This document shows positions 51,067 through 61,006 of a stretch of 64,000 nt of DNA, piece after piece (the first letter of the stretch is position 1; each line of letters opens with the position of its first letter). A program made the translations under genes and the position numbers. The DNA comes from a bacterium (GTDB lineage Bacteria > Campylobacterota > Campylobacteria > Campylobacterales > Sulfurovaceae). The DNA lies in contig JAHJJU010000051.1 in the NCBI GenBank assembly GCA_018822805.1, forward strand, positions 1-64,000, read 5' to 3'. A model generated the notes under the pieces. It was not told the origin of the DNA and made no database searches. It saw nothing but the letters and a program-made list of their open reading frames with translations.

Positions 51067-51089
51067 GTGCGTTAGGAAACGCACCCTAC
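51067..51089 (-). repeat. REP-like hairpin GTAGGGTGCGTTTCCTAACGCAC (minus strand)
   Basis: gtgcgtt/aacgcac stem; head contains the TAG stop of the rhodanese gene. Confidence 0.75.
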
Positions 51090-51484
51090 TCTACAGGAAA
51101 CTTCTCAGCACGCCAATCTAAAATACCACCACTCATATTAATGGCTGTAAATCCATTGCTCTCTAAAATCCTAGAAGCCGAAACCGAACGATTTCCACTA
51201 CGACAATAGACCAATACTTTTTTAGATCTATCCAACATCTCTAAGTTGTGGGACAACTGATCCAGGGGAATGAGTTTCGCTCCTGCAAGTTTGCCATCCT
51301 TTTTAAACTCTTCAATACTTCGTACATCCAACAGCGTTACGTTGTCATCATTTTGAAGCATCTCGAACGCCACTTTAGGAGAAACCGATTCAAAATTAGC
51401 ACCAATCATTCCTTTTTGATAGAGCAAATACACGCCCATCAAAACTAAAACTACCCAAAAAAGTTTATCACTTATATTTTTCAT
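51086..51484 (-). CDS. Rhodanese-domain protein, membrane-anchored
   Basis: VLVYCRSGNRSVSASRILESNGFTAINMSGGILDW. Confidence 0.92.
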   Translation of the reverse strand: MKNISDKLFWVVLVLMGVYLLYQKGMIGANFESVSPKVAFEMLQNDDNVTLLDVRSIEEFKKDGKLAGAKLIPLDQLSHNLEMLDRSKKVLVYCRSGNRSVSASRILESNGFTAINMSGGILDWRAEKFPVE

Positions 51485-52741
51485 CTATATTTTTTCCTTA
51501 TTTAAACAAAGCACTTCCAGCTTTGTTTCTGTATCTGTAATCATAAATTTATCATTTTTATTTATACTGCTTAACGCTATCCGTTTTCCATTAAAAACGA
51601 CTTCAGCCCATCCCTCTTTTTGTTTGAGTTTTGGGTCATAAAGTTTCATTTTTTGCTCTATTGCAGCTAGACTTTGTATTTTAATTTGTAATGCATACTC
51701 TAAATTCGCTTTAAGTTGCAGAGGTAAAGGAGAAATTTTTGCTTCGTATTGAGAAAGCTTATAGTTCATCACCCGTTGAAACTCCTCTTCCATATTTTTA
51801 AAATCTTTCTCCACCATCGCTATTTTACGAGAAACGGAATGGCGTTGTAACTCTTGAAAAAGTGCTATTAACGTGGTTTGCTTATTAGCAATAATCTGTT
51901 TCATCGTCCTAACATAACGATCTTGCATCTCAGAAAGTGTATAGAGTACTTCATTTTGGTCAGGCAGTATCATCTCCATGGCTGCACTTGGTGTAGGAGC
52001 TCGTAGATCAGCAATAAAATCACTGATTTGTACATCCACTTCATGCCCAACAGCAGAGACCACAAAGGTCTTAAGATTATAAATTGCATCAGCCACCACC
52101 TCTTCGTTAAACGCCCATAAGTCCTCTTTGCTTCCACCACCACGACCAACAACAATGGCATCCACCCCTAAAGTATCTGCATACGCCAAAGCTTCAGCTA
52201 TTTGTGGGGCTGACTTATCCCCTTGAACTAAGGTATCTATCACCGTTACTTCAAGCAGTCGCCACCGTTTGTCGATGATTTTGAGCATGTCTTGCAAGGC
52301 TGCACTTTTACTTGCTGTCACCAGTGCAATTTTTTTAATGTATTTAGGTTGTGGCTTTTTTCGACTTGGGTCAAAATACCCTTTTTGTTGTAACTTCTCT
52401 TTGAGTTGCTCATACGCCAAAGCCAAAGCACCTTGCCCAAACGGCTCAACAAAAACCGTCATAAGCTGATACTCTCCACGAGGTGTATAGACCGAAATCG
52501 ACCCATTTACTACCACATGTTGCCCACGCTCTAACTGAAACTTTAATCGATTGGCATTAGAGCGAAACATCACACATTTGATACTCGACTCTTTATCTTT
52601 TATCGAAAAATAGACATGACCAGAGTTATGGTAGGTAACCGATGAGATTTCACCCTCTACTAAAATGTGCATGAAAGTAGTTTCTAGTAGGGATTTTATT
52701 TTGGTGTTTAATGAACTAACCGTCATAGCTGTTTGGGACAT
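51485..52741 (-). CDS. xseA: Exodeoxyribonuclease VII large subunit
   Basis: VEGEISSVTYHNSGHVYFSIKDKESSIKCVMFR; VVGRGGGSKEDLWAFNEE; VSAVGHEVDVQISDFIADLRAPTPSAAMEM. Confidence 0.96.
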   Translation of the reverse strand: MSQTAMTVSSLNTKIKSLLETTFMHILVEGEISSVTYHNSGHVYFSIKDKESSIKCVMFRSNANRLKFQLERGQHVVVNGSISVYTPRGEYQLMTVFVEPFGQGALALAYEQLKEKLQQKGYFDPSRKKPQPKYIKKIALVTASKSAALQDMLKIIDKRWRLLEVTVIDTLVQGDKSAPQIAEALAYADTLGVDAIVVGRGGGSKEDLWAFNEEVVADAIYNLKTFVVSAVGHEVDVQISDFIADLRAPTPSAAMEMILPDQNEVLYTLSEMQDRYVRTMKQIIANKQTTLIALFQELQRHSVSRKIAMVEKDFKNMEEEFQRVMNYKLSQYEAKISPLPLQLKANLEYALQIKIQSLAAIEQKMKLYDPKLKQKEGWAEVVFNGKRIALSSINKNDKFMITDTETKLEVLCLNKEKI

Positions 52742-52796
52742 CTGTTTCCTTATGACTTATTTGAAAGTATTATAGCTTTTTTAATTTTATGCCTCT

Positions 52797-53102
52797 TTAT
52801 TTACGAAATAGCCAAACCATAAAAGCTACTCCCAATCCAATATTTATCCAACTGACTTCACCAGTAAAAAGCTTTTGAGTTGACCATTCTAATAAATTTC
52901 CTATATTTTCACTTGATGCTGTTTGAGCCAATTCAACTACCCAATGGTTTATCTCAACACTATAAAAATAACTCATAATCTCAGGTACAAAAAAAACCAA
53001 GATCACACCCAGCACACCCAAAATGCTTCTGCTGGGTTTCATCTGTTGAAGCTTATCTTGGAACTCGGGATTGTTTTTTAGGTTGTTTAATTTTTGTTTC
53101 AT
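52797..53102 (-). CDS. Hypothetical small membrane protein
   Basis: 101 aa, two hydrophobic segments, same strand as neighbours. Confidence 0.5.
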   Translation of the reverse strand: MKQKLNNLKNNPEFQDKLQQMKPSRSILGVLGVILVFFVPEIMSYFYSVEINHWVVELAQTASSENIGNLLEWSTQKLFTGEVSWINIGLGVAFMVWLFRK

Positions 53103-53112
53103 CTATTATGAA

Positions 53113-53847
53113 TTATAAAGGCTTCTGAGCAATCAACAACGTCGAAATTCCCATAGAGAAAGACTTCGTATATTTCATCTCAAATCCTACACTCTCCAAC
53201 TCTTTTTCCAACATCTCTGTGGTTAAGAACTCCTCAATCGAATCAGGTAGATATTTGTACGCAGCGTAATTTTTAGAAATCAATCCACCTACAGCAGGTA
53301 GAATCTTTTTCATTCCAAAATCCACTACCTTAGCAATAATCCCACTTTTGTCTTGTTTGGTAAACTCTAAAATTACCACAATTCCACCCGGTTTTAAGGC
53401 ACGGTAAAACTCATGTAGTGCTTCTACTCTATCAACCACATTGCGAATACCATACGAAATAGAGATAATCTCTGTTCCTTCATTACAAACAGGAAGTTCT
53501 TGTGCTTTTCCCTCTAAAAATTCTGCAAAATTAACTTTTTTACGAGCCACTTCAAGCATCCCTACCGATGGGTCAATACCTACATAGTTTTTAACATTCA
53601 CATTATGTTTTTGGGCATACTCTTTCCAAAAAAGTAAAAGGTCACCTGTTCCACACGCCACGTCAGTAATTTGGTCTATCTCTTTTTTCCCAAGTATCTC
53701 ATAGGCTTTATCGCAACCTTTTCTACGCCACTGTTTGTCGATACCCATACTTAGTACTCTGTTTGCCAAATCATAAGTTGATGCTATCTCATCAAACATC
53801 CCTACAATTTTGTCTTGCTTCTCTGTTTTGTTTACTTGATTTTCCAA
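53113..53847 (-). CDS. ubiE: Demethylmenaquinone methyltransferase (UbiE/MenG family)
   Basis: MFDEIASTYDLANRVLSMGIDKQWRRKG; DVACGTGDLL; SISYGIRNVVDRVEALHEFYRALKPGG. Confidence 0.93.
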   Translation of the reverse strand: MENQVNKTEKQDKIVGMFDEIASTYDLANRVLSMGIDKQWRRKGCDKAYEILGKKEIDQITDVACGTGDLLLFWKEYAQKHNVNVKNYVGIDPSVGMLEVARKKVNFAEFLEGKAQELPVCNEGTEIISISYGIRNVVDRVEALHEFYRALKPGGIVVILEFTKQDKSGIIAKVVDFGMKKILPAVGGLISKNYAAYKYLPDSIEEFLTTEMLEKELESVGFEMKYTKSFSMGISTLLIAQKPL

Positions 53848-53919
53848 AGGTTTCTGCTCCGTATTTTATCTGTCTTTTTTAATTGCTGTTATTATAGCAA
53901 AGATTGTTTAATCACGTTT

Positions 53920-55269
53920 CTACTTACGTCCTCGCCCACTCTTTTTATTTTTTCCACTATCTTGTTTTTGTTTAGACGCATCAAATGTCTTATATCCATC
54001 ACGTTTGGTTACCTTACGCTTCTTCTTTGTTTCACTTGTTGAACTCTTTTTCTTACCAAAAGCACCATCAGTTTTCTTCTTGGTTTCTGCTGTGTTTCGA
54101 GCTCCACGCTGAGCTTTTTCAACTTTAGGAACATACCCTTCAATAAATTCTCGCTCTATGGCTTTTCCCATGAGTCGCTCTACATCGTGCATGGCAACTT
54201 CTTCTTTCGGTGAAAGTAATGTAATGGCTAAACCTTCTCTTCCGGCTCTTCCTGTTCGTCCTATTCGATGAATAAAATCCCCTGTTACATGAGGTATATC
54301 GTAGTTTATAACCACTTCAAGATTGGGTATATCAATACCTCTTGCAGCGATATCGGTTGCAACCAATACTCTTGTTTTTCTCTCTTTAAAGGCTTCTAAT
54401 GCTCTAGCCCGTACACCTGAACTTTTATCTCCATGAATGACAAATGTTTTTAAACCACTTAAGTTTAACTCTTTTGCCACCTCATCAGCCTCTTGTTTTT
54501 TACGCACAAAGACCAAAACTTGTTGATAATTTTTAGAACCAATGAGAAAAGAGAGAAGCTCTGTCTTAAGCTCTCGACTAACAGGGTGAATCACTTGACG
54601 AACATTTTTTGCTGAGGTTCCCATGCTGTCAACTTCTATAAGTTTTGGTCGATGCAGTATCTGTTCTGCCAATCGTTTTACAGAACCTGATAAGGTTGCA
54701 GAGATTAAAATATTTTGTCGTTTGGCAGGTAACATACTCAATATTTGTGTCACTTCATGCACAAATCCCATATCTAAAATGGTATCAGCTTCATCGAGTA
54801 CCAAATGTTGTACCCCATCTAAGACAACATTTTTTTGTCCCACATGCTCTAAAAGTCGCCCTGATGTTGTTACCACAATATCGACTCCGGCTTTAAGCTT
54901 ATTGGCTTGAGCCGTCATATTTGAGCCACCATAAAGCACCGTACTTTTTAAAGGTAAATACTTCCCATAAGCTTCTACACTTTCATGTACCTGTCGTGCC
55001 AACTCACGTGTGGGTACAATAATAACAGCTTTAACGTAATGTTTGCCCTCTTGAAAATCACGAGCAAGTTCTTGAAGTATTGGCAGTGCAAATCCAGCTG
55101 TTTTTCCTGTACCTGTTTGAGCTCCTGCTAAAACATCACGACCTCCAAACAATACAGGTATCAGTTCTTTTTGTATGGGGGTTGCATGTTCATACCCTTT
55201 GTCTTTAAGGGCATGTAGAAGTTCAGGAGACAATCCTAGTGTAGCAAGTGACAGGGATGAAATGGACAT
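53920..55269 (-). CDS. DEAD-box RNA helicase, RhlE-like
   Basis: AGAQTGTGKTAGFALPILQ; LVLDEADTILDMGF; SATLS; HRIGRTGRAGREG; basic C-terminal tail. Confidence 0.93.
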   Translation of the reverse strand: MSISSLSLATLGLSPELLHALKDKGYEHATPIQKELIPVLFGGRDVLAGAQTGTGKTAGFALPILQELARDFQEGKHYVKAVIIVPTRELARQVHESVEAYGKYLPLKSTVLYGGSNMTAQANKLKAGVDIVVTTSGRLLEHVGQKNVVLDGVQHLVLDEADTILDMGFVHEVTQILSMLPAKRQNILISATLSGSVKRLAEQILHRPKLIEVDSMGTSAKNVRQVIHPVSRELKTELLSFLIGSKNYQQVLVFVRKKQEADEVAKELNLSGLKTFVIHGDKSSGVRARALEAFKERKTRVLVATDIAARGIDIPNLEVVINYDIPHVTGDFIHRIGRTGRAGREGLAITLLSPKEEVAMHDVERLMGKAIEREFIEGYVPKVEKAQRGARNTAETKKKTDGAFGKKKSSTSETKKKRKVTKRDGYKTFDASKQKQDSGKNKKSGRGRK

Positions 55270-55292
55270 GGTTACTCTTTATTTTTCTGCCA

Positions 55293-55922
55293 TTATAGCG
55301 TAAGTACCCTATCCAACGCCTCTTTACTAAGCTCTGTAATCTCATCAAATCTCTTCTCTCTAATAAGTTTTGATGGAACAATCCAACTTCCACCCACACA
55401 GAGAACATTAGGCAAGGCTAGAAACTCATTAAGATTCTCCAAATTTACTCCACCTGTAGGACAAAAACGCATCGAAGCAAAAGGTCCGTAAAATGCTTTA
55501 AGTATCTCTACGCCACCTGCTAGGGTAGCAGGAAAGAGTTTACAATATTCAAAACCATTGTTTTTAGCCAACATCACCTCTGATGCTGTTGCCACACCTG
55601 CTATAAGGGCAATATTTAACGCTTTTGAAGTCTGCATCAACTCTTCACTAATCCCGGGACTAAAGACAAATTTGGCTCCATGATTGACTGCATTTTTAAA
55701 ATCAGTTGCATTAAGGACCGTTCCGGCACCCACGTTCATTTGGGGTAGTGCTTTTGAAATCATCTCAATGGATTTTAACCCTGCTTCGGTTCGTAAGGTA
55801 ATCTCCATGATAGTAATGCCACCTGCCAATAACGCTTCTGCCAAAGGCAAAGCATCTTCAACCGATTCTAATGCGGTTACAGGAACAATCGGTGAAAGTT
55901 CCATTACTTCTTTGGCTGTCAT
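55293..55922 (-). CDS. eda: KDPG aldolase (2-keto-3-deoxy-6-phosphogluconate aldolase)
   Basis: GGITIMEITLRTEAGLKSI; NVGAGTVLNATDFKNAVNHGAKFVFSPG; KLFPA; FCPTGGV; start corrected from 56054 to 55922 (SD gaagga). Confidence 0.94.
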   Translation of the reverse strand: MTAKEVMELSPIVPVTALESVEDALPLAEALLAGGITIMEITLRTEAGLKSIEMISKALPQMNVGAGTVLNATDFKNAVNHGAKFVFSPGISEELMQTSKALNIALIAGVATASEVMLAKNNGFEYCKLFPATLAGGVEILKAFYGPFASMRFCPTGGVNLENLNEFLALPNVLCVGGSWIVPSKLIREKRFDEITELSKEALDRVLTL

Positions 55923-55941
55923 TATACACGTTCCTTCATTA

Positions 55942-57774
55942 TTATGCACGTTCGGCTCCTGCAAGGTCAAACACACTTGCACCCTCTTCGGCAATCCCGA
56001 TACTTTGACGAATTGACCCAAAGAGTTCTCGACCAAAACCATGTTGATTGGCACTTAAATTAGGGGTTTCTACCACACGGTTTGATAATGTTTCAGCATC
56101 AACCAAAAGCAGTATTTCACCACTTTTAGCATCAAAACGAATCCTATCGCCTGTTTGCACTTTTGCCAACATACCACCATCAAGTGCTTCAGGTGAGAGA
56201 TGAATAGCCGAAGGAACTTTACCCGATGCTCCCGACATTCGTCCATCGGTTATAATGGCAACTTTAAACCCTTTGTCTTGGAGCACACCCAACGCTGGCA
56301 TCAGTCCATGAAGTTCAGGCATACCATTGGCTTTAGGCCCTTGGTAACGTACCACGGCTATAAAATCTTTCTCTAACGTACCCTTTTTAAACGCTGTTTG
56401 TAAAGACTCCTGTGACTCAAAAACGATTGCTTCGGCTTCAATCAAAAATTGTTCAGGTTTGAGTGCTGAAGTTTTAATCACACTGCGTCCAAGATTTCCA
56501 CGAAGTAACTTCAATCCACCCTCAACACTAAATGGTTTTTCAATACTTGATACAACGGTTTCATCACGTGAAATTTTCGCTCCTACTTCAAAACTTAAAA
56601 CACCTTCACTGCTTAGTTTTGGTTCGGCAATATATCTCTCTAATCCTCTACCCACAACGGTTTCAACATCGTTATGCACAAGTCCTGCTTTGAGTAATTG
56701 GGCGATTACCACACTCATACCCCCTGCGTCTCTAAAGTGATTTACATCGGCTTGACCATTGGGGTACATTTTGCAAAGCAGTGGCGTTACTTTTGAAATG
56801 GCATCAAAATCACTCCAGTTAATCACAATCCCACACGCTCTTGCCATGGCGATAATGTGCAAGGTATGGTTGGTAGAACCTCCCGTTGCCATTAAACCTA
56901 CAATGGCATTAACAAAACTCTTCTCATCAACAATCTCGGCTACAGGTTTATAATTTCCTTGTAGATTGGTCATGGTTAAAATGGTTTTGGCAGCCTCGGC
57001 TGTTAAGGCTTCTCGTAGTGGGGTATTGGTGTTCACAAATGAGCTGTTTGGAAGTTGTAATCCCATCATCTCTAACAACATCTGATTGGAGTTGGCTGTA
57101 CCATAAAAAGTACAGGTTCCACTGCTATGGTAAGAAGCTGACTCTACTTTTAACAAGGCATCTTCACTCACTTTTCCTTGGGCAAACTCTTGACGTACTT
57201 TTGCCTTTTGGGCATTGCTAATTCCTGAAGGCATAGGACCGGCAGGTACAAACATGGCAGGTAAATGACCAAATGCCAACGCACCCATCACCAATCCCGG
57301 AACTATCTTATCACAGACACCCAAATACAACGCCCCGTCATAAACATTGTGTGAAAGGGCTATGGCTGTTCCCATGGCAATGTTGTCACGGCTAAAAAGA
57401 CTCAACTCCATTCCAGGTTGTGACTGCGTTACCCCGTCACACATGGCAGGAACACCACCTGCTACTTGGGCTGTTGCTCCTAAATCCATCAAGGTACGTT
57501 TAATCAGTGTAGGATAGAGTTTATACGGCTCGTGAGCTGAAAGCATATCGTTATATGCCGTCACTATACCAATATTGGGGCTTTGCATCTGGGCAATAGA
57601 ATCTTTTTCACCCTCATTCATGGGTGCCATGGCATGAGCAATGTTACTACAGCCCAATGTGTTTCGGTTCACCCCATGCCCTTTGGCTAAAGCGATACGC
57701 TCCAAATAGACTTTTCGGCTCTTAGCTGAACGCCCTTGTATATTCTTGGTAACTTCTAAAATGGTTTCATTCAT
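55942..57774 (-). CDS. edd: 6-phosphogluconate dehydratase
   Basis: Full-length IlvD/Edd family: [78 protein letters not shown]. Confidence 0.95.
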   Translation of the reverse strand: MNETILEVTKNIQGRSAKSRKVYLERIALAKGHGVNRNTLGCSNIAHAMAPMNEGEKDSIAQMQSPNIGIVTAYNDMLSAHEPYKLYPTLIKRTLMDLGATAQVAGGVPAMCDGVTQSQPGMELSLFSRDNIAMGTAIALSHNVYDGALYLGVCDKIVPGLVMGALAFGHLPAMFVPAGPMPSGISNAQKAKVRQEFAQGKVSEDALLKVESASYHSSGTCTFYGTANSNQMLLEMMGLQLPNSSFVNTNTPLREALTAEAAKTILTMTNLQGNYKPVAEIVDEKSFVNAIVGLMATGGSTNHTLHIIAMARACGIVINWSDFDAISKVTPLLCKMYPNGQADVNHFRDAGGMSVVIAQLLKAGLVHNDVETVVGRGLERYIAEPKLSSEGVLSFEVGAKISRDETVVSSIEKPFSVEGGLKLLRGNLGRSVIKTSALKPEQFLIEAEAIVFESQESLQTAFKKGTLEKDFIAVVRYQGPKANGMPELHGLMPALGVLQDKGFKVAIITDGRMSGASGKVPSAIHLSPEALDGGMLAKVQTGDRIRFDAKSGEILLLVDAETLSNRVVETPNLSANQHGFGRELFGSIRQSIGIAEEGASVFDLAGAERA

Positions 57775-58466
57775 CGGTAATAAACCTCTATATCTTTGTG
57801 CTCTTGATTTAAAATGGAACGAATAGGCATGGTAAATCTATCCTCTCCACGTATCGCCTCTTTATAAACAGCTTGTTTCTCTTCACCTTCAAAATGCAAG
57901 TAGAGATGAGATGCACTTAAAATCGCTTTGAGTGTTAAACTCATACGCGTATGAGGTGCTGTACTTGGTTCAATGGCGATGCATAATTCATCACTGTTCA
58001 TAGCATATGCCTCTTCCAATCGTTCATTATTAGGAAAAAGTGATGCTGTATGGGCATCACTACCCATCCCTAAAACAAGCACATCAAAAGGAAAGAGTGA
58101 TGCTTTCATCTGCTTGGAACATATTTTTTCTGCCTCTTGTGCATCTACACCTTCTTGATACATGCCTACAACAGTAGCTTGACTTGCTTCTTCTTGTAAC
58201 AATGTTGTTTTTATAAACGCTTCATTACTGTCTTGGTGTGTAGACGATACCCATCGTTCATCACAAAGACCAACGGTTATTTTTTCCCATTCTAAAGCAA
58301 CTTTTCTAAGCTTTTCAAACAAAGGTTTAGGGGTACTTCCTCCTGAAACCAGTAAGGAAGCTTTTCCATTTTCTTTAATCGCCTCTTGAAGATTGGTCAC
58401 AATACTTTGAGTTAACGCTTCTATTAAATCCTCTTGTTCTCTAAAGGCATGTTCAATTCTACTCAT
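57771..58466 (-). CDS. pgl: 6-phosphogluconolactonase
   Basis: LLVSGGSTPKPLFEKL; LCDERWVSSTHQDSNEAF; VLGMGSDAHTASLFP; overlaps zwf and edd. Confidence 0.93.
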   Translation of the reverse strand: MSRIEHAFREQEDLIEALTQSIVTNLQEAIKENGKASLLVSGGSTPKPLFEKLRKVALEWEKITVGLCDERWVSSTHQDSNEAFIKTTLLQEEASQATVVGMYQEGVDAQEAEKICSKQMKASLFPFDVLVLGMGSDAHTASLFPNNERLEEAYAMNSDELCIAIEPSTAPHTRMSLTLKAILSASHLYLHFEGEEKQAVYKEAIRGEDRFTMPIRSILNQEHKDIEVYYR

Positions 58467-59922
58467 CGTGCCAACTCCTACCGTCTCGTGCGATTAACTG
58501 TATTCCTGCCGTTGGACCGTCCGTTCCTGCACTGTAACTTTTCATAGGTACTTGGTTTTCTGCCCAAGCATCCAAAATAACATCTGCCCATTTCCAAGCA
58601 GCTTCCACCTCATCAAGACGCATAAAGAGCGTTGGATTGGCACGAATAACATCTAAAAAGAGACGTTCATACGCTGTAGGTTTATGTGACATATTTAAAG
58701 GGGTATTCAGTTCAAGCTCCACCTGTTGCAGTCTCATCTCCTCACTCAATCCAGGAATTTTATTCATCAATTTTAACTGAATACTCTCTTTAGGTTGTAG
58801 TGAAATCACCAATTTATTCTCAGAAATACATCGACCCTCATTAGCAAAAATAGAGTGAGGTATGGTTTTAAACTGAATCACAATTTCTGAATTTCTCGTA
58901 CGCATACGTTTACCACTTCTTAAATAAAAAGGTACCCCATTCCAACGCCAATTATTAATATCAACACGCAATGCTGCAAAGGTCTCAGTGGTACTCTCTT
59001 CTACCCCGACTCCTTCACGATAACCGGGAACCGGTTTCCCATCAATAGAACCTTGTGAGTATTGAGCACGTACAGTTTTTTGCTGAATATCAGCTGGAGT
59101 CATCATTTTAAGTGAACGAAGTACTTTTACTTTTTCATCACGGACACTGTCTGCCTCAAGTGAACAAGGTGGCTCCATCGCAACCAAACAAAGCAGTTGC
59201 ATGAGGTGATTTTGTATCATGTCTCTCATGGCACCATAATCGTCATAATAACCCCAACGTCCTTCAACACCTACACTCTCGGCCACTGTAATCTGAACAT
59301 GGTCAATGTTATTTGCATCCCATAGTGGCATAAAAAAACGATTTGAAAAACGCAGTGCCATAATGTTCTGCACGGTATCTTTACCCAAATAATGGTCAAT
59401 ACGATAAATCTGTGACTCTTCAAAATACTTTAACACTTCAACATTAATCACCCGTGAAGAGTCCAAATCACGACCAATAGGTTTTTCAAGTACCACACGA
59501 CTTTTAGGGCTTATTAGCTCCCATTTACTTAGTGATTGACAAATGCTACCAAAAAAGTCCGGTGCTGTTGAAAGATAATTTATTCTATCCCTCTGTGGGT
59601 AGTTTCCTAAAAGTGTAGAAAGACCTTTATAACTCTGATTATCACCAAAATCTATAATGACCACATGAAGTTGTTCTTTAAAATAATTAAATTTTTCTTC
59701 ATCAAAAGCACCCTCTTCTAAAAATTCTTCTAACTTGACTTTCACCAAATCACAATGTGCTTCATTACTCATCGATACTCTTGTCGCTGTAATAATTCGG
59801 CTCTCTTTATTTAAATATCCATTATTACTTAAGTGATACAGTGCCGGCATTAACTTTCTAAATGCTAAATCACCATGCCCTCCAAAAATAACAATATCAC
59901 ATAAACTTTCTACTTCAGCCAT
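58459..59922 (-). CDS. zwf: Glucose-6-phosphate 1-dehydrogenase
   Basis: GGHGDLAFRKLMPALYHL; RIDHYLGKDTVQNIMALRF; FYLRSGKRM. Confidence 0.95.
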   Translation of the reverse strand: MAEVESLCDIVIFGGHGDLAFRKLMPALYHLSNNGYLNKESRIITATRVSMSNEAHCDLVKVKLEEFLEEGAFDEEKFNYFKEQLHVVIIDFGDNQSYKGLSTLLGNYPQRDRINYLSTAPDFFGSICQSLSKWELISPKSRVVLEKPIGRDLDSSRVINVEVLKYFEESQIYRIDHYLGKDTVQNIMALRFSNRFFMPLWDANNIDHVQITVAESVGVEGRWGYYDDYGAMRDMIQNHLMQLLCLVAMEPPCSLEADSVRDEKVKVLRSLKMMTPADIQQKTVRAQYSQGSIDGKPVPGYREGVGVEESTTETFAALRVDINNWRWNGVPFYLRSGKRMRTRNSEIVIQFKTIPHSIFANEGRCISENKLVISLQPKESIQLKLMNKIPGLSEEMRLQQVELELNTPLNMSHKPTAYERLFLDVIRANPTLFMRLDEVEAAWKWADVILDAWAENQVPMKSYSAGTDGPTAGIQLIARDGRSWHDE

Positions 59923-60009
59923 AGCTTACCTTTACTTTCTATAATTTTTCTGTAAGTATAACCTAACCCAAAGAAAAACCTATAATACTTTTGGTTATTT
60001 TTTATTCAA

Positions 60010-60996
60010 TTATAAAAGTTTATCTTTTGCAAAGTGTACAGCTCCTATTAAAGCTGTTTCTTGATTTAAAGAGACTTTCACTTCCATACCTCGTAACATC
60101 TCTTCAAAACGCCCTTTTCCTGTAAACCCCCTCATAAAATGGTTGTTGGTAATAATGGGTAAAATTTTAGGAGCAATCCCCCCACCAATGTAAACTCCAC
60201 CTAATGACATGCTCTTTAAAGCAAGATTTCCGGCTTCAGCACCATAGATTTCAGCAAAAAGACGCAATGCCTCTAAACATAAAGGGTCACCTGCTTTTAA
60301 AGCACATTCACTTACCATCGCACTACGGTCTTTTCCCTCTTCAATCTGTAACATCGAATGAGGCTCGGGTGCAAAACCACTCTGTGCTAAAAACTCATAA
60401 AGTGTGTAGATACCTGGTCCTGATAAAATTCTTTCATAACTGACATGTCCGGGATAACGGTTACGCATCCATCGTAAAAGTTCATCTTGTTGTGCTGTCA
60501 CGGGTGCAAAATCACAGTGCCCACCTTCAGAAGCAATAGGATGATAATCTCTACCATCATAATACAACATCGCCTCTCCAAGTCCTGTTCCGGCTGCAAT
60601 GACTGCTCTGTTTGCATTTGTCGCTCGTCCGGTTGGATTGAGCGTTACAAACTCATCGTCTGCAAGATACAACATACCATAGGCTGTTGACTCTAAATCA
60701 TTCAAAAGACGGACTTGAGTACTCTTTAGATGCTTTTGTAAATCAGCTGTAGTAATGTCCCATGGTAAATTGGTCGTACGACAACGCCCCTCTATAACAG
60801 GTCCTGCAATCCCAAAACAAGCAGCATCAATCTGAGGCATATCCGTTTTTTCTTCAAAAGCAATAATCACATCGGTCAATGAAGAAAAATCTCGACTGGG
60901 AAACTGATGTTGTACCTGCATTTCTAATTGCCCTTTGACCACGGCATAAAGTGCCAAATTTGTTTTGGTTCCTCCTATGTCCCCTGCGAGTATCAT
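60010..60996 (-). CDS. glk: Glucokinase
   Basis: MILAGDIGGTKTNLALY; IAAGTGLGEAMLYYDGRDYHPIASEGGHCDFAP; start corrected from 61035 to 60996 (SD aaggag). Confidence 0.92.
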   Translation of the reverse strand: MILAGDIGGTKTNLALYAVVKGQLEMQVQHQFPSRDFSSLTDVIIAFEEKTDMPQIDAACFGIAGPVIEGRCRTTNLPWDITTADLQKHLKSTQVRLLNDLESTAYGMLYLADDEFVTLNPTGRATNANRAVIAAGTGLGEAMLYYDGRDYHPIASEGGHCDFAPVTAQQDELLRWMRNRYPGHVSYERILSGPGIYTLYEFLAQSGFAPEPHSMLQIEEGKDRSAMVSECALKAGDPLCLEALRLFAEIYGAEAGNLALKSMSLGGVYIGGGIAPKILPIITNNHFMRGFTGKGRFEEMLRGMEVKVSLNQETALIGAVHFAKDKLL

Positions 60997-61006
60997 CTTC
61001 TTCTCC

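Noticed and set aside
54623-54910. Two plus-strand ORFs antisense to the DEAD-box helicase
   Set aside because: Overlap each other and a conserved helicase in opposite orientation; shadow ORFs.
55923-56054. N-terminal extension of eda into edd
   Set aside because: Extension is an out-of-frame reading of the edd 3' end; MTAKEVMELSPIVPV at 55922 has its own SD.
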